The position numbers were made by a program, and so were the translations under genes. A stretch of DNA of 64,000 nt from CAYRWR01 sp964537555 (lineage in GTDB: Bacteria > Spirochaetota > Brevinematia > Brevinematales > CAYRWR01): NCBI GenBank assembly GCA_964537555.1, contig CAZIAD010000003.1:106977-170976 (forward strand), in the 5' to 3' direction. Positions 25,895-34,836 of the stretch are shown in pieces (the first letter of the stretch is position 1; each line of letters opens with the position of its first letter). A model generated the notes under the pieces. The model worked only from the letters and a program-made list of their open reading frames with translations. It was not told the origin of the DNA and made no database searches.

Positions 25895-27718
25895 TCAATA
25901 ATAAGGTGTCATCTGCAGGGTCTGTTCGTTGAAAGTGAAAATCACAAGCCCGGTATTGGTGGTCCAGGGGCTTTGCCCGTCATGCAGGTCCCCGATCCCG
26001 TCATGATTGGGGTCACCCCACTCATCATAAGCCCAGCTAAACTGATGGGTCTTAAACTTAAACCAGGTGGTAGGCCCGGCATTGGTCATAGTGATCTGCC
26101 AGGTATAATCCGACACCAGATTCATGCGCAGGCTATTGGTCCAGTCCAGTCCGGGCCAGTTCCCTGTGATATAGACCTGGCTGTAATTATGAGAATAAGG
26201 CGACCAGGTAATATGGGGCAGGCCCAGCTGCATAGCCGTAAATTGTGCCCTGGATTTAAAGTAATTACACTCAGTGCCATTAGTGGCATTTCCACTCTCA
26301 TCCCCCGAAAATATCCGGAAATCGGGATACTGCCCCCACCACCCCGGGGCGTCACTGATAGTATTAAAATTGTTCTTGTTTTCAGCCGCAACCTCTATTC
26401 CTGTCATATAAGGAGAGATCAGGGCTCTCCAGGCCATGATGCGATTCGTGCTGGCCTGGTATCCGAAATAAGGGCTATCCTCGGCAATGAGCTCGGCCAG
26501 ATAGTTATAAAAGACCTGTCGGTAGGCCGGAATAGACAATACCTGATCCACCAGGGGACGGTCTTCACCCCATGCTCCCGGCATATCTGTCACATCATAA
26601 GTGGCAGGATTCAAAAAGGTGAATGTCCCTGTACCCAGAATATTATCATGATCATAAGGAATAAAATAGGCCTTGCCAGTATTGTCAAAATAAAAATAGT
26701 AGTTCTGGCCCAGGTTCCAATAGGAATCCCAATGGCCTATCATAGTACCTACCGCCAGGGTCCTCAGGAAAAGATCCACCGCCAGGTGTGATTCCAGCCA
26801 GTTATACAGGGAGGCACTGCCTGGTGTCAGGGAATTAAGGTCCTGCAGAAAGGCCTGGAACTGAGCCCGGGCCGTATCCAGCTCAGTCTTCCTGCTCTTC
26901 AGGTCATAGGTCGGGGTCCAGACATTAGTCAGGGAGGCCTGTTCCACCCCGAAGGCATCCTCAGGGACAGGGTAATTCATGCTGGCGCCATAGGTCTTAT
27001 ACAGGCATTTCCATAAAAATCCATCAGAATTATTCGTAAAGTGGGTCTTAAGGAAAACCTTATCCACTGCTTCTATCATATTATAGGGGCCAAAATAGAT
27101 GTTTTCACCCGTCTCCTTAAACTGCACATAGACCCGGGTATAGGTGTTCTGAGGAGTACACCATACTCCGAATCTCCTGAACAGGTCATAGCCATAGATC
27201 TCCCTCATATAGAGAGGGTCATCTTTAAACCACTTCAGGTTCAGGTTTTTCAGCCCATAGAGCTTTTGTCCACTGACGAAATGGTCAAATCCAATACGGA
27301 AATGGGTAGAAGTGTAGAAATTAGCCCCTTCACCATGCAATCCTCCGGGCAGATTAGTCCAGACATCTGGATCAAAGCATACTTCCGGACGGGACCGGCT
27401 GGTATTGCCCCGGATGCGAAAACCAATATCATACAGTGTGACTATCTCCCCGTTTTTATCAAAGGTCAAATCCGCGTGGACCATCTCTTCGTTATCACTT
27501 CTGGTATCATAATTAGTGAGCAGGGTATTCCATTCATTAGTAGATATCAATATAGTGATCGCAGGGACAGCATTTATATCGAATACATAATCAATGTCTG
27601 CCTCAGTGGTGCCTGTCCTTGATTCCGAACTGAATGATCTTCCCGGGCCCGCCAGATCACAGGCCGCCAGGAAAATAAAAAAGAGGGCAGAAACCAGTAT
27701 TAAGAGCTTTTTCATCAC
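25895..27718 (-). CDS. lipoprotein CotH-family kinase with C-terminal carbohydrate-binding-like module (CotH copy 3)
   Basis: 607 residues. The lipoprotein signal MMKKLLILVSALFFIFLAAC is followed by DLAGPGRSFSSES. CotH motifs are FRIRGNTSRSRPE and FIPYDHDNILG. The last 100 residues form a separate beta domain beginning SQVYITGNWPGLDW and containing FKFKTHQFSWAYDEWGD and DPNHDGIGD. The VYxxGxWxGW pattern resembles CBM20/48-type E-set modules, the same pattern as VTGDFNGW in the GH13 enzyme at 10.9 kb. A fused glucan-binding or surface-targeting module is inferred. It is most similar to copy 4. Confidence 0.86.
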   Translation of the reverse strand: MMKKLLILVSALFFIFLAACDLAGPGRSFSSESRTGTTEADIDYVFDINAVPAITILISTNEWNTLLTNYDTRSDNEEMVHADLTFDKNGEIVTLYDIGFRIRGNTSRSRPEVCFDPDVWTNLPGGLHGEGANFYTSTHFRIGFDHFVSGQKLYGLKNLNLKWFKDDPLYMREIYGYDLFRRFGVWCTPQNTYTRVYVQFKETGENIYFGPYNMIEAVDKVFLKTHFTNNSDGFLWKCLYKTYGASMNYPVPEDAFGVEQASLTNVWTPTYDLKSRKTELDTARAQFQAFLQDLNSLTPGSASLYNWLESHLAVDLFLRTLAVGTMIGHWDSYWNLGQNYYFYFDNTGKAYFIPYDHDNILGTGTFTFLNPATYDVTDMPGAWGEDRPLVDQVLSIPAYRQVFYNYLAELIAEDSPYFGYQASTNRIMAWRALISPYMTGIEVAAENKNNFNTISDAPGWWGQYPDFRIFSGDESGNATNGTECNYFKSRAQFTAMQLGLPHITWSPYSHNYSQVYITGNWPGLDWTNSLRMNLVSDYTWQITMTNAGPTTWFKFKTHQFSWAYDEWGDPNHDGIGDLHDGQSPWTTNTGLVIFTFNEQTLQMTPYY

Positions 27719-27735
27719 TATAACCTCATTATTTA

Positions 27736-27768
27736 ATAAAAAACAGGCTCCGCATAGACAGAGCCTGT
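27736..27768 (-). terminator. rho-independent terminator after CotH copy 4
   Basis: On the minus strand the stem ACAGGCTC / GAGCCTGT with a 10-nt loop is followed by TTTTTT. It lies between CotH copies 4 and 3, so the copies are likely separate transcription units. Confidence 0.8.
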
Positions 27769-27802
27769 ACTAATATACACTGAAAAAACGGAATTGCAAG
27801 CA

Positions 27803-29614
27803 CTAATTTGAAGTAGTATAGGATAAATCATCATCCCGGAAGGTAAATACTACATTCCCTTCCAGGCTGGTACTCATATTCACAGAAGACCAGGCATCAG
27901 CCCGGCCATCATGGCCGGGATCACCCCAGTTCAGCTCCCCCCAGTCAGAAGCATGAGTAGTAAATTTATACTCAGTGGTGCCACTCAGCCCATTCAGGCT
28001 AATCTGCCAGGTATGATGACCCACCAGGCTAAGAGCCTGGCCATCCGACCATCCTCCAAAACTCCCCCTGATGTAGACCTCATCATAATTTGCTTCGTAT
28101 GCAACAGGGCCGGTCCAGTCAGGGGGGTTAATGCCCATCTGTTGAGAGGCAGACAAAGCCCGTGATTTAAAGAAATTAGCACCGGGTCCGCTGTCCCCCG
28201 TCCCTGATGCATCCCCGCTAAAAAGCTGGAAGTGACGAAAATCTCCCCAGGTCTGGGCAGGCAGATCACTGAAGCTGTTATAATTGTTCTGTCCGTCTGG
28301 AGCCACATCAATACCACTCATATAGGGAATGATCATGCTTCGCCAGCTGCTGATACGGTTCGTACTGGAGCTGATATCAAAGAGCTCACGGCCGGGTTCC
28401 ATAAGTTCCTGCAGATATTGCATCAAAGTCTGGTAATGGGCACTTACAGACAGGACTTTTTTTACCAGAGGCAGGCTCGTATTGACCCACTGGCTGATAT
28501 CAGAGGTGGCAGGATTTCCAAAGGCATTGAGTCCGGTACCCAGGGTATTGTCAAAATCATAAGGGATGTAGGATGCCTTGCCCTGTTCATCAAAATACAG
28601 ATAATAATTGGCCCCTCCATTCCAGTAGGAATCCCAGCTCCCTATCATAATAGTGACTGCCATAGTGCGCAGAAACAGATCTACTTCAAAATGCTGGTCC
28701 AGCCAGGCTTCCAGTTCAGGACTGGCATCGGAAAGAGTGTTCAGGCCCTGCATAAACTCCAGGAGCAATGGCTTAGCACTATTGGTAAAATCCTCTTTAC
28801 GGGTCTTAAGATCATAATAAGGGGTATACTTGCTGGTAGGTGACTCGATCTCCAGTCCTGCCTGGCTTTCGCTGCCCAGATCCAGAGTAGCCCCGGCACT
28901 GCATTTCCACAGGAATCCTTTATGGTTGTTAGTATAATGCGCCTTCAGATAGCTCTTGTCTACCGCTTCCAGCATCTCGTAGACTCCATAATATGCCTGT
29001 TCCCCTGTTTCTTTAAAATTTATAGTGAGGCGGGTATAACTGGCCCGGGGTGCGTTCCATACCCCGAATCTGCGGAACAGGTCGTAACTATAGATCTCCC
29101 TGACATAATTAGGGTCATCCTTAAACCATTTCAGGATCAGGTTTTTATAGCCATAAAAGTGACTCTCACCATCATATTCATTAAAATCCAAACGAAAATG
29201 CGCTGAATGATAATAAGTCGTACCCTGCTGGTGCAGTATACCCGGGGTATGAGACATCCCGTTTTCCGGATTATCTCCTTCAGGCCGGCGCCGGCTGGTA
29301 TTACCTCTGATGCGGAAGCCAATATTCAGGTTTGTGCGGCTAAGCCCATTTTTTTCAAACACAAAATCCGCATGAACATTTTCTTCATTTTTCCAGAAGG
29401 TGTCGTAATTGGTGAGTAGTGTATTCCATTCATGAATAGATATCATGATATCAATATGAGGCACATCCCCCATGTCAAAAATATAATCCGACTGAGGCAG
29501 AACCCTGGCCTGGCTGGGCATAGAGGATTCTTCACTAAAGGACCGTCCTCCATCCACCAGATCGCAGGAAAACACTGTTAGTGTAAAAATCAACAGAAAT
29601 GTAACTTTTGGCAT
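27803..29614 (-). CDS. lipoprotein CotH-family kinase with C-terminal carbohydrate-binding-like module (CotH copy 4)
   Basis: 603 residues. The lipoprotein signal ends in LTVFSC, followed by DLVDGGRSFSEES like copy 3. CotH motifs are FRIRGNTSRRRPEG and YIPYDFDNTLG. The C-terminal module (about 505-603) starts DEVYIRGSFGGWSDG and has YKFTTHASDWGELNWGD and DPGHDGRAD, the same arrangement as copy 3. It is divergent from the DUF4956 gene, separated by 188 bp. CotH, DUF4956 and VTC-type genes often cluster in bacteria; no VTC gene is here. Confidence 0.87.
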   Translation of the reverse strand: MPKVTFLLIFTLTVFSCDLVDGGRSFSEESSMPSQARVLPQSDYIFDMGDVPHIDIMISIHEWNTLLTNYDTFWKNEENVHADFVFEKNGLSRTNLNIGFRIRGNTSRRRPEGDNPENGMSHTPGILHQQGTTYYHSAHFRLDFNEYDGESHFYGYKNLILKWFKDDPNYVREIYSYDLFRRFGVWNAPRASYTRLTINFKETGEQAYYGVYEMLEAVDKSYLKAHYTNNHKGFLWKCSAGATLDLGSESQAGLEIESPTSKYTPYYDLKTRKEDFTNSAKPLLLEFMQGLNTLSDASPELEAWLDQHFEVDLFLRTMAVTIMIGSWDSYWNGGANYYLYFDEQGKASYIPYDFDNTLGTGLNAFGNPATSDISQWVNTSLPLVKKVLSVSAHYQTLMQYLQELMEPGRELFDISSSTNRISSWRSMIIPYMSGIDVAPDGQNNYNSFSDLPAQTWGDFRHFQLFSGDASGTGDSGPGANFFKSRALSASQQMGINPPDWTGPVAYEANYDEVYIRGSFGGWSDGQALSLVGHHTWQISLNGLSGTTEYKFTTHASDWGELNWGDPGHDGRADAWSSVNMSTSLEGNVVFTFRDDDLSYTTSN

Positions 29615-29747
29615 GACAATACCCTCAATACGGTAATAATAAGCGGTATTTGTTGAATAAGGGTATTTTTTTATTGTGCTTTATTATTGAATAGAATTAG
29701 ATTATAAGATATTTAGTTTTCATGTCAAGCCTTTTTTCAAAGATAGA

Positions 29748-29776
29748 TTGAATTTTATCTGATTGATAGATATAAT
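29748..29776 (+). promoter_or_regulatory. sigma70 promoter of the DUF4956 gene
   Basis: -35 TTGAAT (29748-29753), a 17-bp spacer and a perfect -10 TATAAT (29771-29776) lie 26 bp before the start codon, followed by AAGGAG. Confidence 0.7.
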
Positions 29777-29802
29777 AACAGCATATAATCAAGGAGCATT
29801 CC

Positions 29803-30465
29803 ATGGAATCCATTATAGAGTTTTTTCAAGAGATCAGTGATGTGGGCAGCCTGCCCTTTGAAGTGATGCTGGCCCGGGTCCTGATCGCAGCCACTTTCGG
29901 CCTGGCCCTGGGAGTGGTGTCCTATCTTACCCACACTTCTGAAAGAAGGGACAAAGCGGTCATTCATTCCCAGATCTCTATAACTATTATCTCCTCAGTG
30001 ATCATTATGGTGATTGGCTACAATGTAGCTTCCGCTTTCGGGCTCTTTGGTATACTCAGCCTCATCCGTTTCAAGACCACCCTGAAGGATACCAAAGACA
30101 CTACTATCTTCTTATTTGCTGTGACCATAGGTATGTCCTGTGGTTCCGGATTGTACAGAGTAGCCCTGGTGGGGTCTGCTGTCATTATCCCGGTATTATT
30201 CATACTCAAATATGTCCCTATCCTCAAATTCGGGCAGTCTTATCTCAGTATAAACTGCACTGACCTGGATAAAGGGTATCGTGCCTTTATTGAATTTATG
30301 AAGAACCGAAAAACCAGATTCCGTATGCTGAACATATCGGATAAGGGACAGAATTTTTTCTCACGTATCTATATGGACCAGGAAGAATGTTATGAGCTGG
30401 CCCGGGCCTATAAAGCGGAACATAAAGACCTGGTTGAGTCATTTAAAGTGAGTGACAGTCAATAA
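29803..30465 (+). CDS. DUF4956 membrane protein
   Basis: 220 residues. About four transmembrane helices lie in the first 150 residues (for example ISITIISSVIIMVIGYNVAS and VALVGSAVIIPVLFILKYV), with the conserved cytoplasmic loop LIRFKTTLKDTKDTTIFLFA, which is characteristic of DUF4956. The C-terminal 75 residues are soluble. The family is frequently encoded beside CotH kinases and VTC-domain polyphosphate polymerases, which matches the four CotH genes next door. The molecular role is unknown; a part in polyphosphate or kinase-substrate handling at the membrane is an inference from context. The AAGGAG ribosome-binding site is clear. Confidence 0.8.
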   Translation: MESIIEFFQEISDVGSLPFEVMLARVLIAATFGLALGVVSYLTHTSERRDKAVIHSQISITIISSVIIMVIGYNVASAFGLFGILSLIRFKTTLKDTKDTTIFLFAVTIGMSCGSGLYRVALVGSAVIIPVLFILKYVPILKFGQSYLSINCTDLDKGYRAFIEFMKNRKTRFRMLNISDKGQNFFSRIYMDQEECYELARAYKAEHKDLVESFKVSDSQ

Positions 30466-30510
30466 AATTACTAAAAGGATAAATTGTACTGCATAATGTG
30501 ACATCATCTA

Positions 30511-30538
30511 TTGACAAATACGGGATTTCTATTAACAT
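30511..30538 (+). promoter_or_regulatory. possible promoter of the sugar ABC importer operon
   Basis: A perfect -35 TTGACA (30511-30516) is followed after 16 bp by TAACAT (30533-30538), a moderate -10. The solute-binding protein gene starts 32 bp later after GGGGAG. Confidence 0.45.
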
Positions 30539-30570
30539 TAATACAATAATAATTATGGGGAGTACGCATA

Positions 30571-31839
30571 ATGAAAAAGTTGTTGTTAATGTTTTTAGTG
30601 AGCATTTCCTTTCTGGCCTCCTGCGGCAATTCAGAATCTCTGACCCTGATGGTGGGCGGAGCATCCAATGAGCTGGAGTACTGGGAAAAGGTGATCCAGG
30701 ACTTCTCCAAGGCCACAGGTATTAAGACAGAACTGATCCGTCAGACCAGTGATTCCGATCAGAGAAAACAAAGTATAATGGTAGCTCTTCGCGGTAAAAA
30801 AGCAGATCCTGATGTACTGATCATGGATGTAGCCTGGGTAGGCCAGCTGGCTTATTCTGACTGGCTGGAGCCTTTGGAAATATATACCAATATTGATAAA
30901 AGTGCTTTCTTCCAGAGTGTGATCGAGATGGCTGACACTTTTGATGACAAGCTCATCGCATTGCCGGTCTACGTGGATGGAGGACTGCTCTATTATCGTA
31001 AAGACCTGCTGGATAAATATGGTTTCAAGACCCCTCCCACCACCTGGGATATGCTTCTCACTATGGCTGTCACTATCCAGCCCGAAGAAAGAAAGAATAA
31101 CGAGAATTTCTGGGGCTTTGTGTGGCAGGGTGCTCAGTATGAAGGCCTGGTCTGTGATGCCCTCGAGTTCTTCAGCTCAGCCCAGGGTTCCTTCCTTGAT
31201 AAAGACGGTAAATCCAGCATCAATTCTGCTGCAAACCGGATGGCTCTGCAGTACATGGTGGATCTGATCCATAAACATGAAGTCTCTCCCCCCAATACTT
31301 ACTCAGATATGAAAGAAGAAGAAGTACGTATGCAGTTCCAGAATGGAAATGCCTTATTTGAAAGAAACTGGCCTTATGCCTATGCCCTGCATAACAGTGA
31401 TGATTCCGCCGTCAAAGGCAAGTTTGACATAGCTCCCTTACCCGCTTTCCCCGGAGGTAAATCTGCTTCCACCCTGGGCGGATGGCACGTAGGTATTTCC
31501 AAATTTTCCGACCAGAAAGTGAAGGCTGCCATGCTGGTCCAGTATATCACTTCCTATGACGTACAAAAAGAGTTTTCCCTGAAGCTGGGCTGGAATCCTG
31601 GCCGTACCGCCGTCTATGATGACCAGCAGGTCATCGAGGCAAATCCTCATCTTCAGAAGCTGAAGAGTGTGTTTGAAAACGCTATACCCCGCCCTTCTCT
31701 GGATTATTATGCTGACCTGTCCCACACCTGGCAAAACAGCATTAATGCTGCTTTATCCGGACATTTATCAGTAGATGAAGCCCTGAAAAAGGCTGATGAT
31801 GAAGCAAATAGTATAATTAAGGAATACGAACATAAATAA
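30571..31839 (+). CDS. ABC transporter extracellular sugar-binding lipoprotein
   Basis: 422 residues. The lipoprotein signal MKKLLLMFLVSISFLASC is followed by a family 1 solute-binding protein (MalE/UgpB type): YWEKVIQDFSKATGIKTELI, PDVLIMDVAWVGQLAY, and GGWHVGISKFSDQKVKAA near the hinge. It would capture a sugar or oligosaccharide outside the inner membrane and deliver it to the two permeases encoded downstream. Because the neighbourhood handles alpha-glucans, maltooligosaccharides are a reasonable guess, but other sugars are possible. Confidence 0.9.
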   Translation: MKKLLLMFLVSISFLASCGNSESLTLMVGGASNELEYWEKVIQDFSKATGIKTELIRQTSDSDQRKQSIMVALRGKKADPDVLIMDVAWVGQLAYSDWLEPLEIYTNIDKSAFFQSVIEMADTFDDKLIALPVYVDGGLLYYRKDLLDKYGFKTPPTTWDMLLTMAVTIQPEERKNNENFWGFVWQGAQYEGLVCDALEFFSSAQGSFLDKDGKSSINSAANRMALQYMVDLIHKHEVSPPNTYSDMKEEEVRMQFQNGNALFERNWPYAYALHNSDDSAVKGKFDIAPLPAFPGGKSASTLGGWHVGISKFSDQKVKAAMLVQYITSYDVQKEFSLKLGWNPGRTAVYDDQQVIEANPHLQKLKSVFENAIPRPSLDYYADLSHTWQNSINAALSGHLSVDEALKKADDEANSIIKEYEHK

Positions 31840-31900
31840 TCAGAAGATCTCCTTAAGAGAGAGAATACGGACCACATTTAATCAATACGAAAAAAGGGAG

Positions 31901-32767
31901 ATGAGGAACGCTTACCTGTTCCTCATCCCCATTGTACTTATCACATTTTTATTTATCCTGGTACCCATTCTGGGGACTTTTCACGGCAGCCTGTTCCGCT
32001 TTGATAACATGGGAGCAGCTGATAAGTTTGTCTGGTTTAGTAATTATGGCAAGATCCTGGCCACCTCAGAATTCTGGAGAGCCCTCAGTTTCACTCTCCT
32101 GTTTACCGTAGCGGCAGTAGCTCTGGAGGCCTTTTTCGGGCTTATCTTTGCCCTCCTGCTCAATGAGACATTTCCCGGACGGGGCTGGCTCAGAGCCATA
32201 ATCCTGATCCCCTGGGCTATTCCTACTATAGTATCAGCCAAGACCTGGAAGCTCATGTATGATTATACCTATGGGGTCATTAACTTTGTGTTTGAAAAAG
32301 TCGGGTTCATACCTGAAAAAATAAACTGGATGGCATCCAGTACTTCAGCCTTCTGGACCATAGTAGTGGCAGATGTCTGGAAGACCACGCCTTTTATCGT
32401 GATCATACTCCTGGCCGGACTGCAGGCTATCCCCCAGGATATCTATAAACAGGCCCGGATCGACGGAGCTTCCATGTGGAAGAGATTCCGGGCGATTACC
32501 TTACCCCTGGTCAAGCCGGTACTCCTCATAGCTCTGATCTTTCGTACCATAGACTCTATACGGGTATTTGACCTGGTGTTCGTCCTGACTAATGGCGGCC
32601 CCGGTGGTGCCACTCAGACACTGTCCTACCTGGGATACCAGGCTTACAATTCTTCCAACCAGGCCTATGGTCGGGGAATGGCTATATCGGTACTGACATT
32701 CGTGATTTCACTCATCGTGACCCTGGTCTATATCAATGCCGGTAAATTTAAAGACAGTATCAAATAA
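31901..32767 (+). CDS. ABC sugar permease, MalF-type
   Basis: 288 residues from the ATG. Six membrane helices and the EAA loop (IYKQARIDGASMWKRFRAITLPLVKP) that docks on the ATPase are present. The start is uncertain: GGGAG lies immediately against this ATG, too close to serve it, and the same frame stays open upstream to 31817, encoding a basic stretch (RERIRTTFNQYEKRE) like the cytoplasmic N-terminus of MalF relatives, but with no ATG, GTG or TTG. A non-standard start (for example ATA at 31832, 8 nt after AAGGA) is conceivable. It partners the second permease. Confidence 0.88.
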   Translation: MRNAYLFLIPIVLITFLFILVPILGTFHGSLFRFDNMGAADKFVWFSNYGKILATSEFWRALSFTLLFTVAAVALEAFFGLIFALLLNETFPGRGWLRAIILIPWAIPTIVSAKTWKLMYDYTYGVINFVFEKVGFIPEKINWMASSTSAFWTIVVADVWKTTPFIVIILLAGLQAIPQDIYKQARIDGASMWKRFRAITLPLVKPVLLIALIFRTIDSIRVFDLVFVLTNGGPGGATQTLSYLGYQAYNSSNQAYGRGMAISVLTFVISLIVTLVYINAGKFKDSIK

Positions 32768-32776
32768 GGAACACCC

Positions 32777-33604
32777 ATGAGAGAAAATCGAATACGCAGC
32801 ATCCTTATCTTTACAGGCAGTATGTTCCTCATCGCTTTTGCTTTGATACCCTTTATCTGGATGATATGGATCTCACTGGCCTCTCGCTATGATTTTCTGG
32901 TGACTGGAAATGTACAATATACTCTGAATAATTACATAGAGGTACTGACCAACCCCAGCATCCATTTCTCTTCTTATTTCTGGAATACTATGCTGATCGC
33001 TGTAGTGACCTCTGTAGTAGTGACTGTGTTCTCCAGTATGGCCGGTTACGCGGTATCCCGGCTCAGATTTCCAGGCCGGGTGACCTTACCCATCCTTATT
33101 CTGGCTATGTCCATGTTTCCCCAGATCGCCCTTATCGGCTACTTATACAATGTATTTGCGTCCATCGGCCTCATCAACACACATTTATCGCTGATACTGC
33201 CCTATATAGCCTGGACTATTCCCATTGCCTTATGGATCAATATGAGTTATTTTTCCCAGATACCGGTGGACCTGGATAAAGCAGCCCTGGTCGATGGCGC
33301 CAGCCGGGCCAAGATCTTATATAAAGTCATACTGCCCATTGCCCTGCCCGGTATATTTTCTGCCTTTCTGCTGGTATTTATTGCCTGTTTTAATGAATTT
33401 TTGTTTGCCATCATGCTGACCAATACCCCTGATGCCATGACTTTACCGGTCGGTATTGCCATGTTTACCGGTACTATGGGACAGACCCCCTGGGGACTGG
33501 TAATGGCCACTTCAGCCCTGGCTTCTATACCTCTGGTGATATTGACTCTTATTTTCCAGAGATATATCGTGCAGGGACTGGTAGGGGGAGCCGTAAAAGG
33601 CTAA
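32777..33604 (+). CDS. ABC sugar permease, MalG-type
   Basis: 275 residues with six membrane helices. The EAA loop DLDKAALVDGASRAKILYKV is intact. As the second permease of the MalFGK2-like importer it forms the membrane channel with the upstream permease. The gene follows after 9 bp and precedes the ATPase gene, matching the standard malE-F-G-K order. Confidence 0.92.
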   Translation: MRENRIRSILIFTGSMFLIAFALIPFIWMIWISLASRYDFLVTGNVQYTLNNYIEVLTNPSIHFSSYFWNTMLIAVVTSVVVTVFSSMAGYAVSRLRFPGRVTLPILILAMSMFPQIALIGYLYNVFASIGLINTHLSLILPYIAWTIPIALWINMSYFSQIPVDLDKAALVDGASRAKILYKVILPIALPGIFSAFLLVFIACFNEFLFAIMLTNTPDAMTLPVGIAMFTGTMGQTPWGLVMATSALASIPLVILTLIFQRYIVQGLVGGAVKG

Positions 33605-33631
33605 TAGTAAAAAATGAACGAGGAGCGTCTC

Positions 33632-34738
33632 ATGCAGACTGTCGGAATAAAACTGGAAAACCTGGAAAAAGGCTGGATCACCCTGCGTGGTAAAGTCACA
33701 GCCCTCAAAAAAGTCGACCTGGAAATAAAAGAAGGCGAGTTTTTTGTGCTATTAGGCCCTTCCGGATGCGGCAAGAGCACCTTATTAAACATTCTGGCCG
33801 GCCTGGAAAAACCTACCACCGGTAAACTGATCTTTGGGGATCAGACTGTAGCCTGCAATGAAGAAAAGATCTTTATGGAACCTTTTGAAAGAGATGTAGC
33901 TATGGTGTTCCAGAGCTATGCCCTTTATCCTCACATGACTATTGAGGAAAATATACAGTTTCCTCTGACTAATCTAAAGCCCCGCCCCAGTAAAGAAGAG
34001 ATGAAGAAACAAAGTGATGAGGTGGCTGAATTATTGCAGATCACCGACCTGCTGGACCGTAAGCCCTCTGAGCTCTCCGGAGGCCAGAGGCAGAGAGTAG
34101 CAATAGGACGGGCTATCGTACGTAAACCCCGGATCTTTCTCATGGACGAACCCTTATCCAACCTGGATGCACAGCTCCGTACTGACATGCGTGCCCAGTT
34201 AAAATCCCTGCAGCAGGAGCTGGGTATCACTACCATTTATGTGACCCACGACCAGCTGGAAGCCATGACCCTGGGGGACAGGATCGCTATTCTCAATGAA
34301 GGGATAGTACAGCAGATGGGCACTCCTATCGATGTCTACCGCAAGCCCGCCAACACCTTTATAGCCAGATTCATTGGTTCCCCTTCCATGAACCTGTTTT
34401 CAGGAGATTTTGACGGCAAATCAGGACTACAATGTGATGACATATCCATCGAGCTGCCGGCCAGTGTCAGTAGCCGCTTAAAAGAGCACGGGGGCAGCCG
34501 TTTCACTCTGGGTATACGCCCCGAGGATATCAAGCTGACCAGTCCGGGAGCCGGTAATATGGATGCCGACATTAAAGTAATAGAACATATCGGTAATGAA
34601 AACCTGCTCTATGCCTTTTTTAAACATGGAGTACAGGTGGTCATAAAGACCGAAGATGACCCCGGCCATAAAAAGGTAGGGCTCAAACTGGAAGCTGACA
34701 GAATACATATCTTTGATATTGAGCAGCAGAGGGTCTGA
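33632..34738 (+). CDS. ABC sugar importer ATPase, MalK/UgpC-type
   Basis: 368 residues from the ATG at 33632, preferred over 33614 because GAGGAG lies 7 bp before it. Walker A is GPSGCGKST, the Q-loop is FQSYALYPHMT, the signature is LSGGQRQRVAIGRA, Walker B is IFLMDEPLSNLDA and the H-loop His is in YVTHDQLEAMTLGD. The C-terminal 130 residues form the TOBE/OB regulatory domain seen in MalK and UgpC. It powers sugar import through the two adjacent permeases. Confidence 0.95.
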   Translation: MQTVGIKLENLEKGWITLRGKVTALKKVDLEIKEGEFFVLLGPSGCGKSTLLNILAGLEKPTTGKLIFGDQTVACNEEKIFMEPFERDVAMVFQSYALYPHMTIEENIQFPLTNLKPRPSKEEMKKQSDEVAELLQITDLLDRKPSELSGGQRQRVAIGRAIVRKPRIFLMDEPLSNLDAQLRTDMRAQLKSLQQELGITTIYVTHDQLEAMTLGDRIAILNEGIVQQMGTPIDVYRKPANTFIARFIGSPSMNLFSGDFDGKSGLQCDDISIELPASVSSRLKEHGGSRFTLGIRPEDIKLTSPGAGNMDADIKVIEHIGNENLLYAFFKHGVQVVIKTEDDPGHKKVGLKLEADRIHIFDIEQQRV

Positions 34739-34772
34739 TCCAGAAATCCTAGTTTTACAATACAGTTTTCTA

Positions 34773-34801
34773 TTGCAATTTAATCACAATTCGTCTATAA
34801 T
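34773..34801 (+). promoter_or_regulatory. sigma70 promoter of the Rrf2 regulator gene
   Basis: -35 TTGCAA (34773-34778), a 17-bp spacer and a perfect -10 TATAAT (34796-34801) lie 35 bp before the regulator start, so the gene can be transcribed independently of the ABC operon. Confidence 0.7.
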
Positions 34802-34836
34802 ACTATTAATCTGCTTGGTATGTAAAGGAGAAAATG

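Noticed and set aside
25756..25902. Open frame on the minus strand between CotH copies 3 and 2 that encodes protein-like text (HLKTGELGSFEAGLERC).
   Set aside because: No ATG, GTG or TTG with a ribosome-binding site near its beginning, only about 48 residues and no recognised homolog. It might be a gene remnant but cannot be supported.
22483..29614. CotH repeats considered as a mobile element or transposon array.
   Set aside because: The copies differ throughout, have their own signals and a terminator between copies 4 and 3, and no terminal repeats or transposase are seen; tandem gene duplication explains them.
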